Part shown: positions 1 through 13,195 of the stretch, in pieces
Position numbering within the stretch: position 1 is the first letter of the stretch
Layout of the letters: each line of letters begins with the position of its first letter
Source of the DNA: Clarireedia homoeocarpa
Taxonomy: Eukaryota; Ascomycota; Leotiomycetes; Helotiales; Rutstroemiaceae
DNA: 64,000 nucleotides
Assembly: GCA_001465935.1 (NCBI GenBank)
Contig: LNKV01000066.1
Location: 28,029-92,028, forward strand
Direction of reading: 5' to 3'
The notes under the pieces: generated by a model
Databases searched by the model: none
Told to the model about the DNA's origin: nothing
The model's input: only the letters and a program-made list of their open reading frames with translations
Translations under genes and position numbers: made by a program

Positions 1-1442
1 GACACCAATGTTCGCAGCAGAGGGTCAGGGCACATCTCCTACTGCAGGGTAGCTTGTTGCAAGCCCCAGTACATCTATCTCATTTGTATATCGGTATGAC
101 TTCAAAAAGAGAATTCCATCGGTGTTGGTGAATGGTAAGTGGAATATTTACGGCATATTGCATCTTCCTTGGTGCTCGCAATACCAGGTATATCGTCGAT
201 GCGTAGTGCGCAGACTTCATGGCATTTGAGCACACATTTCGATTTAGCAAATCGAACCTTGCAAGAGCACGCAAGGTTGCCGACAATCATGACCGCAAGT
301 CCCCAGTGGACGATCACATTTCTTGATATTTGGTGATTTGACCTTCTACATCCTGCCGACTGCATCCGCCACATATAAAGCTGCGGGGGCCGCCCGCACA
401 GTAAGTGAGTTCCACAGGATCCCAGACGCGAAAAGCCTTCCCTGATCACATCTTGTGAGCAATAGACATCAACGACATATCCGCAACGTGGAACTTTCTT
501 CCCTCCCCACCAAAACCGTACAGCAAATCGAGGCGAGATCTTGAGTCTGGTAGCAAGGAGCTTGGTCTTTTGAATGGAGTTGTATGTTATCCAGTGCAAT
601 TAAGGATACACCACAGTCTTCTTCCCATGTATTTTTTCGGCACTAATAGCCACGTTGGATGTGATGTCGTTTGCACTTTTCTTTCGGATACTGAAATATT
701 TTGACCTATGTTTTCCGAGGAGCAGCGAGACTTTGCATTTATGCTCGCGGCTAGAGCGCCGTCTGTCACAGGCGAGTGGACAACCGCCTTCTAGACTCGG
801 GCCTTGAAAAGTCTTCCAAGTACCTTGCTCCACATTGGAACACTTGTGCAAGTATACGTGATTCTAATAAGATACAGACCATACTGTGCGCAACTCAGTA
901 GGATATTAACGCGATTAGTGGTTTTGAAAAAAGCCAAGTTCCCTCTCCTTTGTTGCTTCTTACCAGACAGACACACTACGACGATTTTTGACCTCCTCTC
1001 CTCTCCCTGGAAGTTGTCGCCAGTTGCTATACTATACAAATGTATCAACATGAACACCGAAGTCTCCAAACTGACCGAAGTAGCTCGCCGACCCGTTTTT
1101 CCTTAAGAGCTCTTCCACCCAAATTTTGGTTTTGCCCTTCCTTCTTCATGGCCAGAATCAGCAAGCAAGCAGAAAGCCATTCTTGGCAAGCCTATCCTCG
1201 TCGTGGCCGGAGAGAATAATATCGAAGCCTTTTCGCATGAACTAGCGCACCTTTAGAAGTTGGCCACTGTGAGGGGTTAACACTGCAATATCGTCACTGG
1301 TATATTTTCCTTAGCGAACGATATGTCTCGCGTGTGCTCCGGTCATCTCAACTTTCCATTGATTACTTGGGACATTGTATGAAGGCCTACATTATCTTCA
1401 CTGTCTTGCAAGTTGTCGTGGTCAAGCCGATAAATATCTCTA
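1..1442. other. gene-poor stretch
   Basis: I see no convincing gene here. Short open frames on both strands have no recognisable domain, no plausible splice structure and no coding-like composition. The region lies downstream (on the minus strand) of the NFX1-type relic that begins at 1443. No part of that protein continues recognisably into this stretch. Confidence 0.5.
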
Positions 1443-2325
1443 TCAGGTTTTCAAGGATGGGTATGACCGTTTCTCAAGGCGGAAATGAGTATCGAGCAGC
1501 CTCATCGATGGATCTGAGACGAAATGGGCGTGGTCAAGGTCCGTTGAAGGCAGAAGCTCACAATTATCGCTGCGTATCTCGTCTTCGGTTGGTGCAATAT
1601 CAATCTCGCCGATGTCTAATCGATCGCTGTTCTGCCTATTCTGCGGTATGTGAATGGCTCGAGGGTAGGTAGATAAGACTGCATTTGTTGAGACACTGTC
1701 CTCTGTAGCTTCATGCTCTGGACTTAAGGAGCTATCAGCTCTTGCAAGTATGGATTGAAGTTTAGAGACTGTAGCAGTTACGAAATTGAAAACTACTGAT
1801 CGCTGACCAATGCCGGCAATATCTTTAACTCTTTTCATCATGTTGATGATTCCTGGGAGATCGTCGTTGAACAAAGCACGCCGCTCTCGGCTGAAAAGCT
1901 CCCGAAGGCACATCGCTGATGCAACCAGTATTCGTTCCAGGGCTTGCGTGGAAGCGGAAGATTCAAACTCGTGGGTGTTGAGTAAGTTAGTTAGCACTTT
2001 CTGAAAGAAGGGTATTGCTCGAGAGCTGTTACTCTCACTAATAAGGGTTAGACAAAAGTGTCGACAGATAAACAATCTAGAAACGCCTGATGTGTGATTG
2101 CCTCTACGAACGACTGAACAAATTTAATAAAGGTATGTGTTCCACTTGTAGATGCATCCATTTCCAAGAGAGAAAGAACGTGTTGATGCCCAAAAATATC
2201 ATCATTGTCAAGATCTTTCGGAAGCATCTGCTTCCACTCGCGGTCAGCATCGTCCAAAACAACCACATCTTCCCATAACAGCCTAATTGTGTAAAAGCCG
2301 TTCTTGATAGGTGGACGTTTGATAA
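1443..2325 (-). pseudogene. relic of NFX1-type zinc-finger/helicase protein
   Basis: Two minus-strand frames together read like an internal segment of the large fungal 'NF-X1 finger and helicase domain' proteins, relatives of ZNFX1 and fission yeast Hrr1 (RNAi-linked heterochromatin). The upstream part (about 2325-2048) carries WKQMLPKDL and FLDCLSVDTFV and ends in a stop. The other frame (about 2075-1443) continues with RAIPFFQKV and ends with APTEDEIRSDN, LPSTDLDHAHF and LDTHFRL. These blocks occur in the same order in the family as I remember it. The break at about 2048-2065 needs a change of frame. Upstream of about 2325 the frame is closed by TAA, and past 1443 similarity stops just before the helicase core. 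The zinc fingers and P-loop helicase are therefore missing, and this is a truncated, frameshifted fragment. Family assignment is from memory of the motif order. Confidence 0.65.
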
Positions 2326-2330
2326 GTTAT

Positions 2331-5300
2331 TTCCGATCATAGTACTATTATTTGGCTGTTTCTTATGCTGGCGTTCCTTGTCGCCTTGACAACAGAGGAT
2401 TGTATGGGTGCTAATCGGCGAAACTAGGGTCTCCGCTATGAATGTAAGAGTATTGCTTACCACGGCGACAATGGCTATTTCTCTTGTACCCCCGGCAGAC
2501 ATTATCAACACCGGGGCTTCCTCTTCTTTCTCCCCGCCGTCCACCTCGGCTACCTCTCCAGCTGCCCTTTCCGCCATCAACTCTTCTACCATCCCCTCGC
2601 TATCCCTTACCAGTTGTTTGTTCGAACCATGTGAGAGTTGGAAGTGATAAGGCGGCCTTCTAGGTAGAGAGGAAGTGATTTAAATCAGTGATTAAAAGTC
2701 GAAGGGAGCCGATTTAATGGGAATGAGGAGTAGAACTATGGTTAGAGACGAAACGCGGCGCTATATTTATTGTATATTTATCATTTTCATGGATAGCGAA
2801 TAGAACAGCATTTTGGCTACAATGTGCCTAATCCTGGAAGCCGCACTAGCTTAGATGGACCTTAAAACAAACATATGAGGCTGTGTTGTCTGAGACATAC
2901 AAGTGAGAAATATAGAAACAAGTGTTCAGGAATCCGCATCATCATCGTACTCAGACGTGTAGATTGAGTGGTTAGCAGTAAATATTTCTCGCATAATATC
3001 ACAACAGTGCTCATATATCTCCGTCGGTAATTTAACGAAATAAAGAGCATCGTGAGTAAGTGCCCGAGACGCCCAGTAAACAGCAACCTGCCAAAGTGAC
3101 AAACGGCAAGTGTTTACTATGACTTGAAGAGTCCCAACTTGTACTAGTAGATAGATCTTGTTATCGTACTAAAGGAGTTTCACTGCAATGCCAGAGCCAA
3201 GAATTGAGTCATAGTCGTAGACAGAAGTATACTAAGGACCTTTTGGAAACAAAAGAACTTATTCGGCACTGCATTCGTAGTATCGTGGTTCACACCGTAA
3301 GGTTGAGAAATACCATTAGTCGTATAATTGTTCTCTTTCTTCTACTCTGCACATTCCCAGGACTTGACGGGGCGGCGGGAGGATGCTGAACAGCCCGGTT
3401 TTCCCGGCATTGACAATATAACATATCGTTTTTCGTTGTTTGCAAACATAGATGCAAGTATGTTGGATTCCAGATTGGTATGACCTGTAATCGAGAAAGA
3501 TTAAAATGAGAGAAGGAAGAGGAAAGCTCTGAAGAAATAAAAGTTGAGGGCAATGAAGGTAATTTAAAGGGTTGGATAGGATGGAAACTTCCAGGAAAGC
3601 ACACATTTCACTCTTCTTTTCTTCCACATTGATCGAGGTAAAAGCTAGGCAGTAGCCAAAGAATCTTATGAAATTCGCTCTTCTGCGTATACCAGCACTT
3701 CCAAGTTATCACACCGCGAAAAGAAGACAAACAAGTTTTCCAACCTTCAGTATCATGAAAACTTGGTGGAACCTCGAAGTTGTTCCCACCAGAGCCCTGC
3801 CACTGGGTGGATGCTCTGCCAATGAGAGAACAAAAACAGTGATCGAGAGGAATGATATACAAGAAAACGATGTGCGTAGTAGGTGTGTTCCTTCCATCTT
3901 TTTCATCACATTTCTCGTCATGCTCTTAGCAAAATGGTTATACGGCTTCCTACCTAATGAGGGAGCGGAAATGATCAAATCCACTCCAAAGAACACCACG
4001 AAAAGATTATCCACTTCTCAAGGGATTACTCAGTCCAAGGAAGGGATTACCCTCGTTCCAAACCCTTTTCTGATGAAAATCAGGATCAAGCGTTCCGCAG
4101 TTGAGAACTGGACTTCCGTACTGATGAAATGCAGTGATGTGCCAATAATGGAAAGAAAATAACAGGGACTGCATAATAGAAGACGACTGCTCTCTTTGCC
4201 ACTCGCATGCAGCTGGAATATCAACAAGATCCGATCATAGAAAGAAGAGACGAGCATGTCGTCCATACCCCACCTAACCTTTTCAGATCTTCCAACTACT
4301 ACCTCCATCCCTCCTCCTATACCGGAATGTATCTCTCGATGGCCCCGAAGAGTCCAGATAGCGAAACCACAACGCATACACGAGGATAAATGAGTGACCC
4401 AGAAGCTCAAGATAGGGTGGCAGCACCCAGGAGATCAGAAAGGAACAAGAACCTAAGGATGCGAGGGCCCCATAATCCGCACTTTCCGCCGTCAATCTGG
4501 ACCCTGAATTTAGGCAAAAAGGCGCCAAACTAAGTAACGACTTTCGAAAAATTGCCTCACACCACTATGATGAAACAGTTCATCACTGCTATCTCAACCA
4601 CTGACTGCCTTGGATCTCATCCCATTGCCTGTATCTTTCTACTTCCCAACATGCCGGTAAAGGATTGCTCCTTGTGAGCAAGATGATAGCTCTCTGGGGA
4701 TTGGGCCCCTAAACGACTTCGAAATGAGTAGCTTCACCGGGAAAAACGCATCCCACTGGCCGGAAGACTGGGATGGAAATCCTTCAAGAACTTTTTGAAG
4801 AAAGCTTTGATGAACATCATTCCATTCCTTCTTGTCGGTTGTACATCCTCCTCCTCATCAATATGCTTTGACCATATGTACTGTACCACAGGACGAAGAG
4901 GAACGGACCAACTGCATGCAAGCAATCAGCAGGCAAAGAAAAAAAAGCTAGGCCCGTATGTACTCTGTGTATAGTACAAAGGTACAGTAGTGGCTGGGAA
5001 CTTTCAGCAAGAATGGGGGCGGGGGGGAAGGGGGGCCGTGAATAACAGGACAGGAACAAATTGTGTCTGGAGGGGTCAATTGTTGCGAAGCTCCACTCCT
5101 GCCCCAATATAATTTTCCAATTTCATCTCAAACTCCCCAGTATTCAACCGTGTGGCTCTCCGAGAAAAGCGAGAGCGCCGAGGAGTACGGCACTTTACTG
5201 AACAGAAAGCACCAGTCCAGTTGGGATGGTCGAGGTTATCTGTTGTTTGCCACTCACCAGATTGAAGTTTTATGAAAATCCCCACAAACACACACATACA

Positions 5301-7295
5301 CACCCACAGACACACGAGATCTCTGTCCCTCCCTTGTTTTCCCACTATTATTGTTGAGAAAGTCTGGTAGCGGTCCTTGTCATGTCTTATGATTCTTTGC
5401 ATACACACATCCTCTCCTGGACTTTGCATTGCACGCTTTGCTCTGCTTTGATCATTCCCCATACCCCACAGTAGCGATACCACTGTGCTGAGAAATGGAT
5501 ACGCAGACATCTACCTACGACAGCGCTATTGATTCGAACCGAGGAGTCACGAAGAGGTACGAATCGTACAGTGTGTGTGTGGTGCGGCGCCAAGTGGAGT
5601 GTCCGCAATGCAGCCGGTCCGTTCTGTCACCGAAAGAATTCCAGACATTATCCCTTCCCGCATATGCACTCTTCCCTTTCGCACAGACAGAGGACACAAG
5701 TCATTTAAGTTAGGAGGAAGCCGAAACCCAAAAAATCCTTTGGACGCTTTTACCCGGCGAACCACCCAAAGTTGCGAACAACCATTGATCATCCCGTCGT
5801 CATTTCAGAACTCAATTCAAGACGATCATTCATCATTCTTCTGCTGCGAGTGGTTCTCTCGGGAGTTTTGCGTGTCGTGTCGTGTCGTGTCGTGTCGTGT
5901 GGATTAAGTAAGAATGGTCGGTAAATGAATCAAGCACATTTCAGTTGCCGTACTAGGATCACTCCTGGCCTCTTGCGTTACTGCGTAGACCCTGTTGTTT
6001 TAGGAGGAAGATATTCACGGACGGACCATGCAAGATGTCAAAAGTGTTGATGGAACTATTATTATCTATTATCCACGATTATATTCCACGAGTGATTGGC
6101 CGAGTTGAGAAAATTACAACGGTTTCATGGGTTACAATGAAATGGCCAGCTCGTCTAGAAATGAAACATGGATGGAAAAGGCAAAAGAGCAGCGTGATGA
6201 TTAAGGTGAACGGGCACCGCTGCGTGTGATGTCATGTGGTTACCTTCTTTATGAATTGTTCCTCGAGTCGTGTGCCCACCGCCCAACGATTGGTTACCCG
6301 TTCTCTTTGCCGGCACCGCCTTACACGCCGCTATCCGCCGCCAGATGTTCGGTATACGCGAGTCAAGTCTCAAGATGGGCAGATGGGCAGTTGGGCAGAT
6401 GGAGGCAGTGCGAGCCTTTCGAGATCTTCGTGTTTTCTTCGTCACTTTGTTACTGGTGTCTCCATTAGTCACGAAGCACAGTAGGAGTATGAGGCGCATT
6501 GCAGATGGGTTAAGATGTCATTCTGTGGAACGCTGCAAAAGTTTAGATAAGGCAAAGAAGACTTGTTGTCCAGTCGATAGACGGCTCTGGGAGGGGAGAT
6601 CAGATTTCGTTTATCTTCCATGATCTCAATGTCTCATGCAGCGTTCGATGGAAAATGAAGTCAAAGCAACAAGTTTGTAAGATTACAGCGCAAGAGTACA
6701 CCTGTGCACTTTGTACCGTACCATTCAGAGCATCATCACTGAAACGCCATACACGCCTATCGCATCGACAGAGTCAAGACCAAGTTGCGTCGCAGGGGTC
6801 GGCGTCGGCGTCGGCGTCTCCAGAATTCTTGCCATCTTCCGATGAGTTCCCGTAACAACACGTCAGAGTTTGAATATCAAGAGCCAATGAGAAGCGGGCG
6901 ATAAGGACATTTGCACCAGCCAATTAAAAGTGCATTGGACCCTAGATTTGGAATTTAGCTTCATGTGCACGCGACACTGATTTGGGAGTCGTGAGAGTGT
7001 TGGTGGAACCTCATTTTCTTGGTGGACCTCGTACAGCAGTAGAGCGATGGCTAGCGATGCCAGTTGATCGTCGCGATGCGAAGGGCAAAAGTTAAGATTA
7101 CGGGCAGAAAGCTGTCGAACCAAGGAGGATTATGATGATGTTTTTGCTGCATAAGTGAGTGACACTTGCACGAGAGATAGATAGATTGATAGATAGATAG
7201 GCCAAGATAATGTACCGTCAGATCAGAGAAAGCAATGTGTATCTCTGTCTGTGCTTGACCGCTCAATTGTCTGATGTTTGGTGTGTGTGTGTGTG

Positions 7296-7327
<32 letters not shown>

Positions 7328-8320
7328 TGTATGTGTATGTGTGTGTATGTATCCTTTCCATTGCACAGCCATATCGAGAGATGCGACTTTCATGTGAATA
7401 TGGATTGGAGCCAATCAAATGCGTGGCTTTGCGCTGTCCGAAAACTAATCTACAAAAAGAAAAGACGGCTCTTGCTTTAGCTGGCTGGCTGGCACGCCAA
7501 AAAGGAAACCCTTGGATGAATTTGGGCACCTTTCGGCACGAACTCCCTCCCAACACAACCTACTATGCACATATAAGTAGTACTATGCACCACATACAAG
7601 TAGTACATAGTATCTGTGGCAACCCTGGCCAATTGCCGACACCATTACCCTCTTGGTCAATTAAAAAAAGCTCCGGAATTATCCAATAGAAATTCGGCCG
7701 TTCATCAGTTTCCGCTGCTGCTTACATTTACCAACTATTCAAGCGATTTCTTGCAGTTCGCCAGCTGCTAAGTGCACTCGGCTTTTGGGAGGTGAGTCGT
7801 TTGATTATCGGTGGAAATGAGCCACTCTCCATCCATTGCGGAGGTATTGTTTTGCCCTTCGGCGTTCCCCTTCCAGACTCCAGACTCGACCAAGGGACAG
7901 CATGAACGCTTTCTCTCCTGCCAGCGCCCACCGAGCGAGCGGACAGTTAATAATGGAAAAGAGCCAAAAGAGCCAAAAGAGTAAAGGCTCAAGAGGACCC
8001 ATCGACGTCGTGCATCCTAGCCTCCTTCCTGACCTTGTCCCCCGAACTATTTTTTCCCAAGAATGGCTCGAATGGGATTGGTGTTCCTTTAGAGTAGACA
8101 GGAAACCGGGTCTTTCCCTCAATCAATTGCATTTGCTTTGCCTTGGCTTGGCTTGCCTTGCCTTATCAGCGAACCAGCTTCGAGTGCTTGACGAGCCTCG
8201 AAATGTCGAATCTTTTTTCAGGAAAAAGGGAAATGCGAAGGGAAATGCGAAGGGAAAAGGGACATGGGAAATGGGAAATGGGGAAAAAAAGCAAACTACT
8301 GTAGTACATAGTAAATAGTC
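2331..8320. other. long intergenic region with low-complexity tracts
   Basis: No gene is supported in these 6 kb. Many open frames exist but none shows domains, consistent codon use or paired splice sites. Simple repeats are common: GTGTC repeats near 5870-5900, GATA repeats near 7170-7200, a GT/ATGT microsatellite at 7281-7350, and a short GAAATGC/GGGAAA run near 8230-8285. A 66-codon open frame at 6655-6855 with a C2H2-like motif is discussed under findings. Confidence 0.5.
7281..7350. repeat. GT and ATGT microsatellite
   Basis: The stretch is an uninterrupted run of GT dinucleotides that passes into about nine ATGT tetranucleotides and back into GT. It is visible directly. The open frames it creates on both strands (Val/Cys/Met- or Thr/His/Ile-rich) are artefacts of the repeat. 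Confidence 0.9.
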
Positions 8321-9407
8321 CACACACCACTACGCACCCTCGCCCATCGATTATCTTACTTCGTACATCTCATATCAAACCCCCTCCACCCTCCTCCTAC
8401 CCTCCCTCCGCTTCAAATACAAACAAGAATCAAATCAACAACTCAGCTACTTCTCCCACCACACCATACCACACCCTTTCGTACTCACATACCACACATA
8501 CCACACATACTACACATACCATACCATACCATTCAACAGTCGACACCAGAAAAGCAATCGAAAGGAAACAGAAACTCAAAAACAGCTGCTTTTTCTCTCA
8601 CCTTCTGTCCCGCCAGTAGCTTGCTTACCTTAGCCACCTGCTACATACGTCGTCATCAAGTAACCTTACTTATTCCTGCAATCCTTCTCACTTTGCTCAC
8701 CTCTCACCTCTCCTCTCTCCACTCCACACTCCACGCACCGCCGGAGTTATTGCTCTCTGCACTTATCTTATTCCAAGACATTTGCGTCCGACAGGAGTCA
8801 GTCCCAGAAAAGTAAAGTCGCTGGGGTCCGTGGAAGGCTACTGTTACCCATTCTTTTTCTCAGACACTTCTCCATTGGCCGGGCCGAGAACTGGCAGCAA
8901 CGTCCATCTTCCTTTAAAGGTTACCCGCCACACGATACAAACACGATACAATTCCATACGATACGATATTTATTTTCCTTGGCACCCGGAGTCGTACACT
9001 CTTATAACTTTAATCATCCGACCGGTTTTGACATACATCGCTATCCAATTGACCATTCATCATTTGGATCAAACGTGGTTTTAGTCACCAAAATCCCTCC
9101 ATTTGCCATTCATCCCGTCCAACTCCTCGGTACTACGAAAGGTGTGCTTGCAAGGCCTACGATAACCGCGTCAGGAGCACCCCCAGCTACTCTAATATTG
9201 AAAAGCGGACAACGCGTTGCTGCCCTCGGTCGCTCTTGCTTTGGAGGCGGATTCGCCGATAGGTCGGTCAACAGTCAACAACTTTCAATCTTCTCCCCGA
9301 AATACCAACTTCAACCCTGAATGTTTTTCGAAACAAACCGCCAAACCTTCTACCCTCCTTCCACCACTTGCGATAAGCTCGATTATTCAACCGAGAAATC
9401 AACAACC
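8321..9407 (+). promoter_or_regulatory. pyrimidine-rich leader/promoter of the FYVE gene
   Basis: About 1.1 kb upstream of the FYVE-finger gene is C/T-rich on the plus strand. It includes ACCACAC/ATACC repeats at about 8455-8530 and CT tracts at 8390-8410 and 8690-8720. Pyrimidine-rich sequence before the start codon is typical of long fungal 5' leaders. Transcription start and any leader introns cannot be fixed from sequence alone. Several short upstream open frames are present. Confidence 0.4.
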
Positions 9408-10543
9408 ATGGCCACTCGTTTCGCTATGCCTGCCCAGCCATTCAACACTTCTCCCTCCCAATATGCTCTCTTCAATGGTCAGTCGCAACAAGTATCGCCG
9501 ACGAGCTCGAATATTCCGACTCCTCATAATGCTTCGCCGACATCCCCAAGAAGTGGACTTCCACATTACTTACCAGCTCACACTCATCAGCTGAGGCCTC
9601 CCAAGTCGCCACTGTACATTCCTGCCGTTCTTAGACCAACAGATCCACCAAAGCGACTTTCAAAGCCATCGCCACTGACTCCACCCCAGAGCATGCATAG
9701 CAGCTTCGACGATTTGGAGAACGCGTCGACATTGACAAGAAGTTCCACCGGAGATAGTGGAAAGTTTGGATTGGGAGCAATAAGTGAATCGGAATGGAAT
9801 GTTGCGGGATTGGGAAAAGTGACAGACTTACCAACAAGAAATCACTGGAAGGTATGTAACAAAAGTATTTCCCTTTTAATATACAACCTGAAGAAGTTTC
9901 TGGACACACTTGGTCTCAGAAAGTTTTGAGGATCCTTTGAGGCTTTTGTACTTGTGCAAAGCCAATGGTGCAATACCTTGATGGTTATTACGTGCTGGAA
10001 TGTCGCAATAGCCAATGACCCATGCAACATACTTTTTTTTGAGTCGCATCGCTTGGTTGGGTCGCGTGCTTCAGGATTATCCACCTTTGCATCCTACATC
10101 TGCAGATTATTACATGATATAAGCCATGTGCTAACCATTCACTGCAGCCCGATTCTCAATCCTCCATCTGCGACGAAGCAACTTGCACACGATACTTCTC
10201 TTACTTCACACGGCGGCATCACTGTCGGCGATGCGGTAATATCTTCTGCGACCAACATTCCAGCCACACTATCCCCCTTGATCAAGATGCCAACTATCAT
10301 CCACAAGGCACTCAAAGCCGCTCTTGCGAACACTGCTTCAATGATTACAAACGTTGGTCAGTCGCAAGGTCTAGTCGATCCAACAGCGAAAGCTCCCAAG
10401 ATGAACCAGGAACTCCAACAACCCCGGTCGTCAATTGCGCCAGAGGTCGAGCGATTGATAATATCCTTGGACAAAAGCTGAAAGGTACGCCTGAAAGCCT
10501 TGGTGCCAGTGTCCCAAGGGATTGGAACTGGAGCACCTTCTGA
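9408..10543 (+). CDS. FYVE-type zinc-finger protein
   Basis: Two exons, 9408-9851 and 10148-10543, joined in phase 0 across a 296-bp intron (GTATGT donor, CTGCAG acceptor), give 279 residues. The first half is Ser/Pro/Thr-rich and probably disordered. The second exon carries a full FYVE finger: CDEATC, then the basic core RRHHCRRCG that contacts PI3P, then FCDQH and CEHC, which is eight Cys/His zinc ligands in family order. The tail ends in PRDWNWSTF. FYVE domains bind phosphatidylinositol 3-phosphate on endosomes, so an endosomal/vacuolar trafficking role is expected. The layout resembles the small fungal FYVE protein known in fission yeast as C9B6.03 (from memory). Reading on without splicing runs exon 1 into a short nonsense tail. 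Confidence 0.88.
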
Positions 10544-11947
10544 GCATTGTCTATACACCGCCACGAGAATCATTCAATCATCGTGATTATGATGGGATAT
10601 GACCAGACGATATCAAGACGCACATGCACCTAGCTTTTCGATGCAGCTACATTTGGTTTTTATTTTGATCAGTACTTCAAGCAAGCAAGTCCAAGTAAAG
10701 AATCGTCCTGCTTTACCACCTATAGATCGCTTTATGTTTCGTTTTGTTTTTCATGTTTTATTGCTGTTGTTTTAGCGAGCTGGAGTGGGATGCTTTTTTT
10801 TTTTTTTTTGTATTTTGTTTTTTTTGGGAGGGACAACCTACATACTACAGGACTGGCATGGCGCACCTTGCGACTATAGACTCCTTATTTGAATTTATGA
10901 AAGAGAGTTGGGGGACCGGTCGATCATATTATTTGATATGAAGGGTGGGTGGGGATGCTTTACTTGGAATTGAATCTTCGAACGGAAAGAAGATTTGGCG
11001 TATGAATGATGTGCTATGTTTGCATTGGCTGGGCGTCTTGTCTATTGGGGCGTCTATTTTTTTCGGTTGATGCATGGAATGGATATACCTTGAAGATAAG
11101 AAGGGAACTATGGGAAATGGCATGGGGACATGAGGGGTTTGCATTTTTTGGAGGAGGGGATTGCGAGATATATGCTGTGCTGTATTGAGCTCGCCAACTT
11201 GTGTGCATATATGTTATTGTGGCTGCTGGCTTTTGTGGTGTGTCTTGGAGAGGACGAATGAGTTTAGATAGACATGATACCTTGGTAGATAGGCAGTCTG
11301 ATTCTGTAATGAATCAGCTGATGAGCGGATGATTGAATAAAAGATACTATTGAATCTTACATGAGTCTTGTCTTGTTTTCGCTGTGACTTGGTTAATGGT
11401 TTTCGTAGTAATGCTCATGCGTAAGAAGTAGAATGGAAGTAAACAATCAGGCATAAGAGACAAGAAAATTACGGGATTTTGCCAGATGAGCATGGAAGGA
11501 CGGTTGAGACGATATTATGATCAGTATCAGTCTCATTGTACTGTGCGCTAAACCTATCGAGGTAGGCGGGGTAGGTAGGATTGACTGCACGTGGATAGAG
11601 TAGTTAGTTTTAAGGAAAATTTGGATATGTATCGTTTTTCTTTGAATAAGTTAAGTTGCTTTTTTTTTTTTTTTTTTTTGGATCGGAGTTGGTTTGTTGC
11701 AACGGGTTGTTGGATTGGTATTGCAGACTTGGGAATATATACGCACCTTCATTCATTCATTTATTCGTCAATCCTCTTTTCCTGCAAAATCAATATCATC
11801 GCCTAAGTTAGTTACGCTCTACTTCACAAACACACACACACACATACACGCACGCACTTTCCGCGAATCAGCCAGCTACCCATTTGATTAGTTAACTATC
11901 GATATAACACAACACAAACCAAACCAGCACTCCTCCCCACCGTGACC
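10544..11947. other. intergenic region with poly-T tracts
   Basis: No gene is seen between the FYVE gene and the methyltransferase. The T-rich sequence just after 10543 probably includes the FYVE gene's 3' UTR. Homopolymer T runs occur at about 10794-10810 and 11661-11680, and a CA-rich repeat at about 11830-11845 lies in the probable leader of the next gene. Confidence 0.5.
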
Positions 11948-13195
11948 ATGACCCGGACCCGCCCCCTCCTCACCAGTCTCCTCCGCATGTCCCCCGAGCT
12001 GGACGAGTCCCTCCTCGAAGCCGAAGACTACATGCAAGACGCGCTGACGACGATCTTTGACGAGGTGGTCAACCAGCACGGCGACGGCGACACGGTCGGC
12101 ACGGAGAGAGAGCAGAAGGTGGTTTATTGCGCGCGGAAAAGTGCGCTGCAGGGAGGCGTGGGTGAGGTCAAGGTGGCGCTGTATAAGCCGGGAGGGGCGT
12201 GGGAGCAGAGGGGGCTGTTTGCGCATTATGTTTGGAATGCGGGGGTGTTGGGTGGGGTGTTGATTGAAGGGGAGGGGGGAGGGGATGGGGATGGGGAAGG
12301 GGAGGAGAGGGAAGAGGGAGAGGGGGAGTGGGAACGAGTGAGGAAGGAGAGGGAGCCCTGGATGGTGAAAGAGGAATCGCTTCTTGAATTTGGGAGCGGG
12401 ACGGGTCTGGTAGGGATTGTAGCGGCGCTTAAAGGCGCGAGGAGAGTGGTAATTACGGATTACCCCGAGGAAGGACTAGTTGCGAATATCAAGGCGAATG
12501 TAGATTTTAATATCAAAGAGGCAGAGACGAGGAAGAGGGTGGATGTAAGGGGTCATGAGTGGGGGGTGTTGGATGGGGAGTGGGAGAGGGAGAATCGGGG
12601 GAAGTTTGGGAGGGTGGTGGCTTGTGATTGTTTGTGGATGCCGCATGAACATGGGAATTTGAGGAGGAGTTTGGGGTGGTTTTTGAGGGAGGATGGGAGG
12701 TGAGTTTGCTTCTTTCTTCCTTTCATGGTAGGTTTTAAAGGGGAGGGGGGGTTTCTGTGGTTGTGGAGGAGGGGAGAGGTGGTTTTTTAATATCTTGTTT
12801 CCGAGTTTGCGATTTTGGGATTGCTATCAACCATCTTCTGGATATGCAGCCCCCCCCTTTTCTTCCCCCATTCTCCTCACTCCCTCTTTCTTTCCCCTCT
12901 TCCTCATTTCTCTCACACCCCCTTTCTACAAAACCCTCTCAACTAACACAAAACACCAAAACCCAGAGCATGGGTAATAGCAGGTTTTCACACAGGACGC
13001 GAAAAACTACGGGGATTCTTCGATAAAGATGCACTCGCAGAAGTAGGGTTGGAAATCGAAGATATATACGAGAGAAATGCGTATGGCGTGGAGAGGGAGT
13101 GGATTGCGGATAGGGGGTACGAGGACAAGGTGGAGAGGAAGACTTGGTTGGTTGTGGGAGTTTTGAGGAAGATCGGTGGGGGTGGGGGGAGCTGA
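11948..13195 (+). CDS. EFM7: EFM7/NNT1-type lysine/N-terminal methyltransferase
   Basis: Exons 11948-12699 and 12967-13195 (GTGAGT donor, CAG acceptor, the split Arg codon AG|A) encode 326 residues. The protein is a seven-beta-strand methyltransferase of the Methyltransf_16 group. HYVWNAGVLGG comes first, then the SAM-binding motif LLEFGSGTGLVGI at about residues 145-157, the acidic strand VVITDYP, and the late motif AGFHTGR in exon 2 followed by GVEREW. This order fits yeast Efm7/Nnt1, which methylates elongation factor 1A, so a translation-linked role in the cytosol is expected. An unusual Gly/Glu-rich insert at about residues 105-133 precedes the SAM motif and is encoded by runs of G. A GTG six bases upstream of the chosen ATG is less likely as a start. 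Confidence 0.85.

Noticed and set aside
102..599. 165-codon open frame on minus strand
   Set aside because: Composition is not coding-like (many Cys, Arg, His), there is no recognisable motif, and several overlapping frames exist.
3668..4162. 164-codon open frame on plus strand
   Set aside because: It has one hydrophobic stretch but no domain, no splice support and overlapping open frames of equal quality on the other strand. It is probably chance.
5520..5560. tRNA-like B box (GGTTCGAATCA on the minus strand)
   Set aside because: The flanking bases cannot form a T-stem, and no A box or acceptor stem is present at the right distance.
7210..7689. 159-codon open frame across the microsatellite
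   Set aside because: It is created by the GT/ATGT repeat, which is open in several frames on both strands.
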